Shown here one piece after another: positions 1-8,426 of a DNA stretch of 64,000 bases (its first letter is position 1; each line of letters opens with the position of its first letter). The notes beneath the pieces are model-generated. The model was not told the DNA's origin. It saw only the letters and a list, made by a program, of their open reading frames with translations, and did not search any database. A program made the position numbers and the translations under genes. Source of the DNA: Bacteroidota bacterium (lineage in GTDB: Bacteria; Bacteroidota; Bacteroidia; Bacteroidales; Cfx3-03); contig JACAUB010000001.1 in assembly GCA_013390605.1 (NCBI GenBank), positions 3,069,809-3,133,808 on the forward strand, in the 5' to 3' direction.

Positions 1-1
1 C

Positions 2-475
2 AAAGGACAAAAAATTAAAGAAGCATTCAAAGGATCATTGGCTGCCAAAGGTGACAAGTACAAACTTAACATTAGTGATCAACAGATTTTTTGTGATGGC
101 AAAACGGCATGGACTTATATGAAAGATGCTAATGAAGTTAACATTAATGACGTAACTGGTGATGAAGATTCTTTTACGCCAACTAAATTTATGACTTCGT
201 ATGGTAGCAACTATAAATCTAAACTTATCGAAGATAAAGGGAATCTACAAGTTATAGAAATGGTACCAACCAAAGGCCGTCGTAAATTAGCAAAAGTAAG
301 GCTAACACTTGATAAGGCAGCAAAACAAGTTAAGAACATGCAGGTTTTTGATAAAAATGGTGGAGTATTTACCTATAACATTGAACATTTTGTAACAGAT
401 CAACCAATGTCAGATACTGAGTTTACCTTTAAAGCAAGCAACTATCCTAAAGTAGAAGTTGTTGATATGCGCTAA
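2..475 (+). CDS. LolA-like outer-membrane lipoprotein carrier, 5' end missing
   Basis: The reading frame is already open at base 2, so the gene begins upstream of the window; the first possible internal start (TTG at 38) is probably not the real one. The visible C-terminal part (about 158 residues) contains the beta-strand pattern of LolA-type periplasmic carriers, including a GKTAWTYMKDANEV stretch and a late KVRLTLDKAAKQVKNMQVFDK strand. LolA proteins ferry lipoproteins from the inner membrane to the outer membrane. Assignment rests on sequence resemblance only. The gene is closed by a strong terminator 25 bases later. Confidence 0.65.
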   Translation, partial: KGQKIKEAFKGSLAAKGDKYKLNISDQQIFCDGKTAWTYMKDANEVNINDVTGDEDSFTPTKFMTSYGSNYKSKLIEDKGNLQVIEMVPTKGRRKLAKVRLTLDKAAKQVKNMQVFDKNGGVFTYNIEHFVTDQPMSDTEFTFKASNYPKVEVVDMR

Positions 476-498
476 GTTGTCTTTCGAAAATATTTTCC

Positions 499-550
499 TA
501 AAAAAAGAACGGTTGTCTTTTCATTATAAAAGACAACCGTTCTTTTTTTT
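499..550. terminator. Bidirectional rho-independent terminator
   Basis: A near-perfect inverted repeat (AAAAGAACGGTTGTCTTTT, loop CATTAT, then its complement) ends in a run of T on the plus strand and is flanked by A's that give a T run on the minus strand. It ends the LolA-like gene and can also stop minus-strand transcription coming from the tonB side. Confidence 0.9.
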
Positions 551-946
551 ATGGTAATTCAGTTAGACCAGATTAACATTCTTCATTAGCCAATTTCCCT
601 GTGCAGTCTGCATCAGTTTCGCTACGCATCATTTTAACCCCTTTGGATAAACCTCCATAAAGCTTGCACTATTCAATCATAAGAATGTATTTATAGAACC
701 CCGTTGGATGAATTAATTTGGAATATTATCAAGACTAATCGATTAGGATTTCAGAATCGTAGAAACCAAATATGTCAACTATCTGATAATCTATCCATCG
801 AAATTTAATTCATCCAACGGGTTAATAGAATATTCGTTGATCAGATAAACATTGGTCAAGTGCTCTAAATGACATAAGAATGCTTAAAATTCAATCTACT
901 TGTGAGAATTCGAAATGAAACCTTCTAAATCAATGTAGATTCTAAT
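551..946. other. 396-base non-coding gap with a spaced inverted repeat
   Basis: No convincing gene lies here. The gap separates the convergent LolA-like and tonB genes. Its only clear structure is the inverted repeat listed at 698-822. Confidence 0.6.
698..822. repeat. Inverted repeat with ~80-base spacer
   Basis: AACCCCGTTGGATGAATTAA at 698-717 faces TTAATTCATCCAACGGGTT at about 804-822; the arms match over roughly 20 bases with one indel. The spacer of about 85 bases encodes nothing. Such an arrangement may be a degenerate miniature element or a large RNA hairpin; no target-site duplication is obvious. Confidence 0.6.
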
Positions 947-1813
947 TTAGTTAAGTTTGATAAAGTTATAGATAATCTTTCCATTCTGCTCTTCAGGTCC
1001 ATCCGGATTAGCAGAAAATAACGCCTGCCTCGCTGCAGATTCAGCCTGTCTGATTAATCCGGAGTCGGTCACTGTAGTTCCCTTCGCCCCGGCACTTACT
1101 CTGGTTACTCGTCCTTCACGGTTTACCCAGATTGAAACAACGACCCTACCTTGTTCTACAGAGTTATAAGAAGGCTTGGGAAGACTTCGCGAAGTTCGTC
1201 CTGATAAGTCATAAGATATTCCGGAATTAACACCTGAACCGACACCTCCCCCTGTCCCATTACCTTGCCCACCATTTCCACTACCGGGAACACCTTTGTA
1301 TAATTTTGCACCAGCAGTTCCTCCTGCTACACCTTGATCACCCGGTCGACCAGTGATACCTTCACTTCCACCATTCCTGACAGGCTTTTTATATAAAGCA
1401 TTTGGATTTATCACGTCAACCGGTTTCGTGACAATAGGTTTAGAAATAGCTTTCTCTACAGCCCGTATCTTCGTTTGTTCACCTCTCTCATCAGCAAGGA
1501 TATCTTCTCCAACAAATTTTGTTGCTTTGACTTTTGGTTGTGGAGTAGAAACAACTACTTGTTTTATTGTTTTCGCTACAACTACCTTCGGTTGATCAGG
1601 CTGAACATTCCCCATCCCCTCTTCCGAATTGCCAAGATTCACCTCTATTTCCATTCCTCCCGATAGGTTTTCAGGAAATGGGGGAATAGGCGTACGCAGA
1701 AAAGTATACTTCATAATTAAAAACAGAGCAACACTAAACAAGATAGTTCCAACAATGCCGGCTATCCTGTTTCGAACTTCCTGCTGATTACTATTTATTG
1801 CTTGCTGTGCCAT
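947..1813 (-). CDS. tonB: TonB-family energy transducer
   Basis: A 288-residue protein with one N-terminal membrane segment (about residues 17-38, after a short cytoplasmic tail), a long Pro/Lys and Gly-rich periplasmic spacer (residues about 75-200), and a C-terminal TonB-like domain beginning near KPSYNSVEQGRVVVSIWVNR. TonB proteins transmit proton-motive force from ExbB/ExbD to outer-membrane receptors. The Gly-rich spacer is typical of Bacteroidota TonB variants. Its start lies inside the 3' end of exbD (23-base overlap), so the three genes form one operon transcribed leftwards. The receptor(s) it serves are not defined; the large receptor at 8427 is a candidate only by type. Confidence 0.85.
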   Translation of the reverse strand: MAQQAINSNQQEVRNRIAGIVGTILFSVALFLIMKYTFLRTPIPPFPENLSGGMEIEVNLGNSEEGMGNVQPDQPKVVVAKTIKQVVVSTPQPKVKATKFVGEDILADERGEQTKIRAVEKAISKPIVTKPVDVINPNALYKKPVRNGGSEGITGRPGDQGVAGGTAGAKLYKGVPGSGNGGQGNGTGGGVGSGVNSGISYDLSGRTSRSLPKPSYNSVEQGRVVVSIWVNREGRVTRVSAGAKGTTVTDSGLIRQAESAARQALFSANPDGPEEQNGKIIYNFIKLN

Positions 1814-2207
1814 TTGGAGTTTTAGTTGCCAAAATCATTTTGACCTTTAACTTATTACCTATTTGCAAAACATTCACCAGGTCCTGAACGGTTAAACTAT
1901 TATCGCAACGAAGAATAATAGTAGCATCGGGACTCTTACTGATGTTTTGTTGGATTACCGATTCCAATTCAGTTTGTTGAACAGGTTTATTATCGATAAA
2001 ATATTGAAGATCTTTTGTGATAGACAATACTATTTCCTTATGATGAATAGCCTGATTATTTTTTGAATTGGGTAAGGTAAGTTTGATGACATTGGGGTTT
2101 AACAATGTAGAGATGATTAAAAAAAACAACATTAGAAAAAACATGATGTCGTTCATTGCTGAAGTACTTACCTCTGCCGAAAATTTATTTTGTTTTCTAA
2201 AGTTCAT
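1791..2207 (-). CDS. exbD: ExbD/TolR biopolymer transport protein
   Basis: A 138-residue protein with one N-terminal transmembrane helix containing the key aspartate (STSAMNDIMFFLMLFFLIIS, Asp near residue 20) that carries protons in ExbD/TolR proteins, followed by a periplasmic domain. Length matches the family. The start overlaps the exbB stop by four bases (ATGA), indicating translational coupling; the end overlaps tonB. It acts in the inner membrane with ExbB and TonB. Confidence 0.93.
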   Translation of the reverse strand: MNFRKQNKFSAEVSTSAMNDIMFFLMLFFLIISTLLNPNVIKLTLPNSKNNQAIHHKEIVLSITKDLQYFIDNKPVQQTELESVIQQNISKSPDATIILRCDNSLTVQDLVNVLQIGNKLKVKMILATKTPNGTASNK

Positions 2208-2932
2208 TTTACGGGTTCCTGTAGTAAATCAATAAACTCCATTGTATCTTGTTCCATCTTTTGCACAACTCTGTTTATCATAATGTTTAACCAGTGATAA
2301 CAGACAAAAGCAAACATCCCGATTAAAAGACCCGCAGCACTAGAGACCATCTTTACATAAAGGCCTGATGAAACACTTGTAATGCTAACATCACCGGCCA
2401 AAGAGATATCATGAAAAATACGAATAACACCAATAATTGTGCCTACAAAACCAAACATGGGTGCTATCCCTGCAATGATAGACAAAATAGCCATATTCTT
2501 TTCAAGCTTATAGACTTCAAATTTTCCAACAATTTCAATAGAATCTTCAATCTCCTTAATAGGTTTACCTAATCGTTTTATTCCTTTCTCAACAAGTCGT
2601 GCCGTAGGAGCAGTAGAGCGTCTACACTGTTCAACAGCTGCATCAATTCTACCCGAATAAATAGAATCGCGAATATTATTCAGAAAATTAGATTCAACTT
2701 TTGAGGCCTTACGGATAAGCAGATAACGCTCTATAAAAACGAAAACAGCTATAATCAGCAAAAGGGCTAAGGGCCACATCAAAGGGCCACCTTTTAACAC
2801 TAAATCTAACACAGAAATTGCCGACTCTGTAGGTTGTTGAGGTGCTACAGGTAAAGTTTGTGTAACCTGTTTAACAGTGTCGGTAGCCGTAGCAGGGTTA
2901 TTCATTACTTGAAGCAATATTGCATATAACAT
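2204..2932 (-). CDS. exbB: ExbB/TolQ/MotA-family proton channel subunit
   Basis: A 242-residue inner-membrane protein with three predicted membrane helices: one near residues 50-70 (GGPLMWPLALLLIIAVFVF), and two in the conserved MotA/TolQ/ExbB core (IIAGIAPMFGFVGTIIGVI and LYVKMVSSAAGLLIGMFAF). The cytoplasmic loop between helices one and two is of normal length. It is the first gene of the exbB-exbD-tonB operon. Together with ExbD it forms the proton channel that energises TonB. Confidence 0.93.
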   Translation of the reverse strand: MLYAILLQVMNNPATATDTVKQVTQTLPVAPQQPTESAISVLDLVLKGGPLMWPLALLLIIAVFVFIERYLLIRKASKVESNFLNNIRDSIYSGRIDAAVEQCRRSTAPTARLVEKGIKRLGKPIKEIEDSIEIVGKFEVYKLEKNMAILSIIAGIAPMFGFVGTIIGVIRIFHDISLAGDVSITSVSSGLYVKMVSSAAGLLIGMFAFVCYHWLNIMINRVVQKMEQDTMEFIDLLQEPVK

Positions 2933-3037
2933 CTGAAGTAGTTTTTCGTAAAGTTAAAGATTTAGATTGTGATTTATGCAAAGATTGCACCAAAACAGGT
3001 CATTTCGAAACAAGAAGTATGGTTTCATAATTAACTA

Positions 3038-4036
3038 CTAAATATTCACTAATGCTTCATCAATTTTCAGCACAATCTTTCCGGCAGTTTTATTTTCTTC
3101 AATCAACTGATGTGCCTGGCCTACCTCACTAAATGGAAGCATCTTATCGATAACCGGACGTAGTGCCCCATCAGCAAAAGGTTTCTTTGAAAAGGCCCAG
3201 AAATCATTGGTTAATTTTATCTGATAGTCAATAGATCGTGCCCGTAATGTTGATCCCATTACAGATACCCGCTTTGAAAGAATACTTAATAAATTAAACT
3301 CTTCAACTTTAAACCCACCCATTGCTGCTAATAAAACAAGCCGGCCATCTGCACGAAGAATTTCTAAATTCTTTTTAAAATATGGTGCACCAATAAAATC
3401 AATGATGACATCAACACCCTTATCGTTGGTTATATTTTTTAATTCTACTACAAAATCTTTGACCTTATAATCAATTGCAGCTCTAGCACCAAGTTGATTG
3501 CAGAGATTATGTTTCTCTTTAGATGCCGTTACGATAGGTACTGCATCCAGAGCCAGCGCAAGTTGAATAGCTGCAGTACCAACGCCACTTGCTCCTGCAT
3601 GTATTAATACTGTTTCACGAGCTTGCATATGAGCAAGCCAAACCAGCGACTGAAAAGCAGTCAGGAAAGCTTCAGGAATAGCGGCTGCTTGTCCAAGATG
3701 AATATTAAAAGGAACAGGTATTGCCATATCTTCATGCATTACAACATATTCAGCATAGCCCCCACCAGATAGAAGCCCCATCACTTTATCGCCAGCTTTC
3801 CATTTTGTACATCCTTTTCCAATTGATTCAACAATACCTGAAACTTCCAGGCCCAGAATAGAACTAGCACCTGCGGGTGGTGGATATTTCCCTCGACGTT
3901 GTAAAATATCGGCCCTGTTAACTCCTGCTGCTGCAACCTTTATCCGTATATGTTTTTCGCCAGGAGCAGGAACAGGCAAATCAGCTAATTTCAATACATC
4001 AGCCTCTCCGGGGAAATCAAAAACTACTGCTTTCAT
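3038..4036 (-). CDS. NAD(P)H quinone oxidoreductase, PIG3-like zinc-free MDR family
   Basis: A medium-chain dehydrogenase/reductase of about 332 residues. The N-terminal GroES-like domain has the PIG3-type motif GVNRADILQRRGKYPPPAGA; the Rossmann domain carries VLIHAGASGVGTAAIQLA. Structural and catalytic zinc ligands are absent, as expected for quinone oxidoreductases. The family typically starts at MKAVVF, so I place the start at 4036; an in-frame ATG five codons upstream (4051) is possible. The gene stands alone, and its exact substrate cannot be read from sequence. Confidence 0.85.
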   Translation of the reverse strand: MKAVVFDFPGEADVLKLADLPVPAPGEKHIRIKVAAAGVNRADILQRRGKYPPPAGASSILGLEVSGIVESIGKGCTKWKAGDKVMGLLSGGGYAEYVVMHEDMAIPVPFNIHLGQAAAIPEAFLTAFQSLVWLAHMQARETVLIHAGASGVGTAAIQLALALDAVPIVTASKEKHNLCNQLGARAAIDYKVKDFVVELKNITNDKGVDVIIDFIGAPYFKKNLEILRADGRLVLLAAMGGFKVEEFNLLSILSKRVSVMGSTLRARSIDYQIKLTNDFWAFSKKPFADGALRPVIDKMLPFSEVGQAHQLIEENKTAGKIVLKIDEALVNI

Positions 4037-4051
4037 TAATTTATCAACCAT

Positions 4052-4376
4052 TTTACAAAAATTAATAACCTTTTATTACAAGCGTAAAGAAAAGGAGTAT
4101 TTAAAAACATTTAATACAAAGATAGTTAAAGACAGGCTCTTTAATTCCTTTCAGTGTATAAAGATAAAGGTGTATTAGATAAATCCATAATTTTGTAGAA
4201 AAATTTGAAAAGATTCATTTCAGGTTCCACCAGTCAAAGTAAAACAATCTATAAACATACTTTGTTCCCTGATTAATCTTTATCAATTACAAAACACCTA
4301 TACGAAAAAAGAGTCGTATACATTTCAGAAAGAGCATTGCGAAATAGCTTAAAAAAATAAATTCAACTAAAAAAGG
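4052..4376. other. Intergenic gap between divergent qor-like gene and crcB
   Basis: An AT-rich 325-base divergent intergenic region. A TATCTTTG box on the minus strand (4117-4124) could be the -7 element for the oxidoreductase. A weak 7-bp hairpin lies at 4299-4320. The conserved core of the fluoride (crcB) riboswitch was looked for and not found. Confidence 0.5.
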
Positions 4377-4763
4377 ATGAAGGTAATATTATTAATAACC
4401 GGAGGAGCTATCGGAACCTTATTACGATATACCATGGTTGAGGTAGGTTCGCGCTGGACTTCAGGGAGTTTACCTATCGGAACCTTGATGGTTAATTTAT
4501 TAGGTAGCTTTCTGATCGGCTTCTCATGGGGACTGCTTGGAAAAGAGAACATTCGTCCAGAAATCAAAGCCTTTCTATTTATAGGTGTGTTTGGCGGATT
4601 TACCACCTTCTCTTCTTTTGCACTAGAGAATTTCCATCTGATCAGAAACGGAGATATCCGAACAGCCTTGAGTTATCTGGCCATCAGCAATATAGTTGGC
4701 ATTATACTTGTTTTTCTGGGTTATATCTTATCACAGTCTTTGTTAAACTTCTTGCGTAAATAA
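4377..4763 (+). CDS. crcB: CrcB/Fluc fluoride exporter
   Basis: A 128-residue, four-helix membrane protein with hallmark motifs: GGAIGTLLRY at the N-terminus, GTLMVNLLGSFLIG in helix two, and GGFTTFSSF (the phenylalanine-box/break region) near residue 75. Fluc channels export fluoride as antiparallel dimers; a single gene implies a homodimer. The downstream unknown gene starts eight bases after the stop, suggesting co-transcription. Confidence 0.93.
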   Translation: MKVILLITGGAIGTLLRYTMVEVGSRWTSGSLPIGTLMVNLLGSFLIGFSWGLLGKENIRPEIKAFLFIGVFGGFTTFSSFALENFHLIRNGDIRTALSYLAISNIVGIILVFLGYILSQSLLNFLRK

Positions 4764-4771
4764 TTTCCCAG

Positions 4772-5341
4772 GTGCATACCATTGAACCTTTTTATAATTG
4801 GCGACATTTATATATTGCCTCAGAAGACGAACAATCGCCTTTTCACGAAAGAATTTACAGCGAATTTGAGTTCACGAATCAAATCTACAACTATCTTATT
4901 CATCCTCAATGGGATTATTTTGGATCAGACACGCTCTATCTAAAGATTCTATTTGTAGGCTATGATGAACATTTCTGTATTATCGAATTAATCGGAGAGT
5001 GGAACGATCTGCTTTATAACGATATCATGTTTCTAAAACGTAATGTGATAGAGTATTTACAAGGCTCTGGCATTAATAAATTTATCTTTATAGGCGAAAA
5101 TGTATTGGTGTTTCATCCCGATGATGATTCATACTATGAGGAGTGGTTTGATGAAATTGAAGATGGATGGATCGTATTTGTAAATTTCAGGGAACATGTA
5201 ATTCACGATTTCACACAAGCCCGCCTTGATTATTATATTGTATTAGGCGGACAACTAAACAGTATTCCATGGAGAAAATTTTCTCCCGTACAACTCTTCA
5301 ACTTAGTGAGCACCCATATCAGAAAGCAATTACCATTATAA
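4772..5341 (+). CDS. Conserved hypothetical protein, acidic, GTG start
   Basis: A 189-residue soluble protein with no signal peptide or membrane segment, rich in aromatic and acidic residues (for example DDDSYYEEWFDEIEDGW in the middle). I do not recognise a family motif. It starts with GTG, eight bases after crcB, and acylphosphatase follows 24 bases later, so it likely belongs to a small operon. Composition is like its neighbours; nothing suggests recent transfer. Confidence 0.75.
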   Translation: MHTIEPFYNWRHLYIASEDEQSPFHERIYSEFEFTNQIYNYLIHPQWDYFGSDTLYLKILFVGYDEHFCIIELIGEWNDLLYNDIMFLKRNVIEYLQGSGINKFIFIGENVLVFHPDDDSYYEEWFDEIEDGWIVFVNFREHVIHDFTQARLDYYIVLGGQLNSIPWRKFSPVQLFNLVSTHIRKQLPL

Positions 5342-5365
5342 CTTTACCAGAATAGCACATTTTGA

Positions 5366-5635
5366 ATGAAAAAGCATTACAATATCACCGTTAGAGGAAG
5401 GGTTCAGGGCGTAGGCTTCAGACATAATGCAAAACGACAAGCCGACATGTTGGGATTGAGTGGTTTTGCACGAAATATGGCCGACGGAAGTGTTTATATT
5501 GAAACAGAGGGAAGTATTGAGAGTTTAGATGAATTTGTTCTGTGGTGCCATAAGGGGCCGGGATGGTCGCAAGTGATTGATGTAAAGGTGAGTGTCAGTA
5601 ATGTAGAAGGACTTGTTGGATTTAAGGCTTATTAG
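5366..5635 (+). CDS. acyP: Acylphosphatase
   Basis: An 89-residue protein of exactly the usual acylphosphatase length. The catalytic loop is VQGVGFRHNAKRQA, with the phosphate-binding Arg (about residue 18), and the catalytic Asn is in GFARNMADGSVYIE. It hydrolyses carboxyl-phosphate bonds such as acetyl or carbamoyl phosphate. Its stop overlaps the end of the convergent mnmD gene by four bases. Confidence 0.95.
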   Translation: MKKHYNITVRGRVQGVGFRHNAKRQADMLGLSGFARNMADGSVYIETEGSIESLDEFVLWCHKGPGWSQVIDVKVSVSNVEGLVGFKAY

Positions 5636-6390
5636 GTCCTCTTCACAGCACGGGTAATCTCTCGCTTTCCGGGAGGACCCGGCAGGTTTTCTACTATAAA
5701 ACCGGCCGCCTTCAATGCGCGCTTCACGACACCCTTTGCACAATAGGTAACCAGTATCCCATTATAATCCAATAACCGATAGCACTTTTCAAATACTTCA
5801 GCTGTCCACAATTCAGCTTGTGCCTCGGGTGAAAAGGCATCAAAATAGATAACATCAAAACTATTTTCGGGTAAAGAAACCTCCATTATTCCTTCTAATC
5901 GTTTTTCAAATAAAAAATGATCCTCAAATTTCAAAGATTTAGACCAAGCAGATTGATGCAGAAAACTGAACAACTGGTTAAACCATGCCGTATTCATCTT
6001 TTCGCTGGCTTTTATTAAATAATCGTTGGAAAAAATAATATCTTCAACTTCACTATTCCTAATTTCATCCACTTTTCTATTCAGTATATATCCTGAATAG
6101 TTTAATGATTGCTGCAATTGTAGTGAAACAGGAAATGGCTCAAGACCTATATACGAAACATCCATATTTCGAAACGTTGCCTCAGTAGCAGTGAGAAATG
6201 CATTTAACCCGGTTCCAAAGCCAACCTCCAGGATATGAAGGTTTTTCTTTTGATGAGCCAGCATGCCCAATTGAATAAAAATATGATTACTCTCCGTATA
6301 GGCACCATGAATGCTATGATAGCATTCACCACTTACCGTTGAAAAGAGCGTATGCGAACCATCTTCACATAAACGAAGTTCCATTTCCAT
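5632..6390 (-). CDS. mnmD: MnmD: tRNA 5-methylaminomethyl-2-thiouridine methyltransferase domain protein
   Basis: A SAM-dependent methyltransferase of the MnmC2/MnmD type (about 252 residues). Visible are the substrate-side EDGSHTLFS and [15 protein letters not shown] motifs, the SAM-binding [13 protein letters not shown] loop, and [18 protein letters not shown] with a C-terminal [12 protein letters not shown]. It lacks the FAD oxidase half of the fused MnmC, as in other bacteria with stand-alone MnmD. It completes mnm5(s2)U34 in tRNA anticodons. The longer ORF from 6411 would put a TACTTTTG promoter box inside the gene, so I prefer ATG at 6388-6390 (or the next ATG two codons on). Confidence 0.88.
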   Translation of the reverse strand: MEMELRLCEDGSHTLFSTVSGECYHSIHGAYTESNHIFIQLGMLAHQKKNLHILEVGFGTGLNAFLTATEATFRNMDVSYIGLEPFPVSLQLQQSLNYSGYILNRKVDEIRNSEVEDIIFSNDYLIKASEKMNTAWFNQLFSFLHQSAWSKSLKFEDHFLFEKRLEGIMEVSLPENSFDVIYFDAFSPEAQAELWTAEVFEKCYRLLDYNGILVTYCAKGVVKRALKAAGFIVENLPGPPGKREITRAVKRT

Positions 6391-6394
6391 GTTG

Positions 6395-6402
6395 CAAAAG
6401 TA
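6395..6402 (-). promoter_or_regulatory. Candidate -7 box for mnmD
   Basis: TACTTTTG on the minus strand matches the Bacteroidota -7 consensus TAnnTTTG. It lies only four bases before the chosen ATG, so transcription would begin at or within the start codon. No good -33 partner is seen. Confidence 0.4.
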
Positions 6403-6474
6403 CAAACTCATCCGGATGAAATGGTTAAAATTTCTTAAAAGAGTGATTATTCACGACCTTGGAAAGCCTAACAA

Positions 6475-6508
6475 TTTGAAAATTGAATCCTATTTTGTGC
6501 TACATTTG
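6475..6508 (+). promoter_or_regulatory. Promoter of the FKBP isomerase gene
   Basis: TTTG at 6475-6478 and TACATTTG at 6501-6508 resemble the Bacteroidota -33/-7 pair, with a spacing of 22 bases, slightly long. The start codon follows 20 bases after the -7 box. Confidence 0.55.
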
Positions 6509-6528
6509 CTCCGAATTAAACCGCAAAT

Positions 6529-7428
6529 ATGAAAAATACTGTTTTGTTTACATCATTGATGGTTGTTGCAATAGGCATTAGCAGCACAGCCATGGCTCAA
6601 AAAAAGAAAAAAATTGAAGAGGTTCAGCCCGCTCCTCAACCTGTTGTTGTTGTTGCACCAGCGCCTATGTTTCAGAATCGCGTGGATACCATCAGCTATA
6701 TATTGGGTGCCGACATTGCAAAGAGTTTCATGAAAAATGAAATGAAAGTGAACAGTGAAAAAATGTTCAAGGGGTTCAATGATGCAATGAATAAAAAAGA
6801 TACCATCTTTACTGAAAAACAAGTTGCTGATATCATGAAATCTTTTCAGGAAGAGATGATGAAGGTTATGCAAGCTAAGAAAGAGGTTGAAGCAGCCAAA
6901 GAAAAAGAGTTGGCGGAAGTTGCAAAAGCAGCTGGTAAGACTTTTCTAGCTGCCAATAAATCAAAAGAAGGTGTTATTGAATTACCAAGTGGACTACAGT
7001 ACAAAATGTTAAAAGAAGGTACTGGTGCTTTTCCAAAAGCAACAGATACCGTAACAGTACACTACAAAGGAATGTTAATGGATGGTACTGTTTTTGATTC
7101 TTCTATCGATCGTGGCCAACCAATCAGTTTCCCCTTGGATCAGGTAATTAAAGGATGGACCGAAGGTGTACAGAAATGTAAAATAGGTGGAAAAATAAAC
7201 CTATTTATCCCTAGTGATTTAGCTTATGGAGATAGAGCAACCGGACCTATTCCTGCCGGATCATTATTGATTTTCGAAGTCGAATTAATTAAAGCTGCAT
7301 CAGTAGCTGCCGAACCAGCTGCTGCCAAAACGGCAAAGACGGTTGCTCCTAAAACAGCTAAGGTTGCCGCTGCTAAAACAGCCAAAACAGTTGCTGCCAA
7401 AACAGCTAAACCCGTAGCTAAAAAATAA
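6529..7428 (+). CDS. Secreted FKBP-type peptidyl-prolyl isomerase with Lys/Ala-rich tail
   Basis: A 299-residue protein with a signal peptide (MKNTVLFTSLMVVAIG..., cleavage after TAMA), an FKBP N-terminal dimerisation domain (residues about 50-130, VDTISYILGADIAKSFMKN), and an FKBP catalytic domain (about 160-260) with VTVHYKGMLMDGTVFDSS and IPAGSLLIFEVELIK. This is the FkpA/Mip architecture of periplasmic folding helpers. The last ~35 residues are an unusual run of TAK/AAK repeats rich in Ala, Lys and Val, resembling histone-H1-like tails and strongly basic; its purpose is unknown. A terminator follows directly. Confidence 0.92.
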   Translation: MKNTVLFTSLMVVAIGISSTAMAQKKKKIEEVQPAPQPVVVVAPAPMFQNRVDTISYILGADIAKSFMKNEMKVNSEKMFKGFNDAMNKKDTIFTEKQVADIMKSFQEEMMKVMQAKKEVEAAKEKELAEVAKAAGKTFLAANKSKEGVIELPSGLQYKMLKEGTGAFPKATDTVTVHYKGMLMDGTVFDSSIDRGQPISFPLDQVIKGWTEGVQKCKIGGKINLFIPSDLAYGDRATGPIPAGSLLIFEVELIKAASVAAEPAAAKTAKTVAPKTAKVAAAKTAKTVAAKTAKPVAKK

Positions 7429-7447
7429 CTTATTCCTTTCTTAATCA

Positions 7448-7488
7448 AAATCCGGTAATACTTCACTGAATTATTACCGGATTTTTTT
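7448..7488 (+). terminator. Terminator of the FKBP gene
   Basis: The stem AAATCCGGTAATA / TATTACCGGATTT, with a loop of 11 bases, is followed by a T run. It lies 20 bases after the stop codon. Confidence 0.9.
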
Positions 7489-8426
7489 ATGATCAAAAGA
7501 AGAAGGCAGAGGTATTGTTTTGCTATTTCTACCAAAAAGATGTCAATTCAACATAAAAAAAGAATTGCTAATTTGCTAAAAAAACAACCAAGTAGATTTA
7601 GTCCTCTGATCAAAATATGAGTACCCGTGAATTCAATTCCAATCTACCATCTCTCGATTTCAGTCTGAAGGGAATGATATCATGCTAATATGATTTCTGT
7701 AAAATAAAAAATCTATACTTCTTTTATTCTATTCTGATTCTAGACAATACCTAATAGAGCATTTGGATAAAATTAGGGTTAGATTAGAATATGATTAGGG
7801 TCAGATTAGGATAACACTATCAGTATAGATTAATTATCAGCTAATTATATATTTATTAAATACCACCATTTGAATACTAGTATTTAACTGGCAATAAACA
7901 CATTAAACTCATTTTAAATTAACTTTCACAAAGTTAAATCAATATAATATCATTTAAACGATTATTCTAAAAAATAAAGCACTGATTGGATGATAGCGTA
8001 ATGGATGGGAAAGAGTCTTTGAAAAATGCTACTATATAGACTGTAACTTTTTACATTTTGCACAGAAGAATAATTTAATCACAATAAAACATTATTAAAC
8101 TAAACTCGTTTTAAAAACGTAGAATAAACACTTTTCAATATTCATATGATATTATTTTTCAGTATTTTAACTCAAATATCAAATCACACCTTCAATAAAA
8201 ATGTCAATAAATATATTTTTATTAACAATAATTTAACATTTAGATGAAATTTCAAATTAAACTTCATTGATAGCTACCAATCTAATTTCCAATTATCATA
8301 TTGTTTTATAAAAAGAACCATAATAACAAATAAATAAGCAGCTTAAAGATAAAGAACAGTATTAATTTAGCGTTTTTTTTCTAGTCCCCTCTTAAAATGC
8401 AAACCCTTACAAAACAAATATAAAAC
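7489..8426. other. Long AT-rich intergenic region upstream of the receptor gene
   Basis: About 940 bases with no supportable gene on either strand, much more AT-rich than the coding DNA. It contains the repeat element at 7749-7847. The remainder, in particular 7850-8400, shows only A/T runs, and I see no recognisable sigma-factor consensus close to the GTG start at 8427. Confidence 0.6.
7749..7848 (+). repeat. 100-bp dispersed repeat, copy 1, with four 11-bp tandem units
   Basis: This stretch aligns without gaps to 41714-41813 with about 81 of 100 positions identical by hand count. Inside are four direct 11-bp units at 7770-7780, 7781-7791, 7792-7802 and 7803-7813, built round ATTAG(G/A) (for example AGATTAGAATA, TGATTAGGGTC). 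A period of 11 bases places each unit on nearly the same face of the helix. The conserved ATTATCAG follows about 20 bases downstream. It is 580 bases upstream of the receptor gene. Confidence 0.8.

Noticed and set aside
1353..1666. Two plus-strand ORFs opposite tonB
   Set aside because: They are shadows of the real tonB coding frame with no signals or family resemblance.
4299..4320. Hairpin upstream of crcB as part of a fluoride riboswitch
   Set aside because: Only a weak 7-bp stem; the conserved crcB-motif pseudoknot core is not present.
7770..7813. GATTAGG repeats as a CRISPR array or telomere-like DNA
   Set aside because: Units are 11 bp with no spacers and number only four; the resemblance to TTAGGG is superficial.
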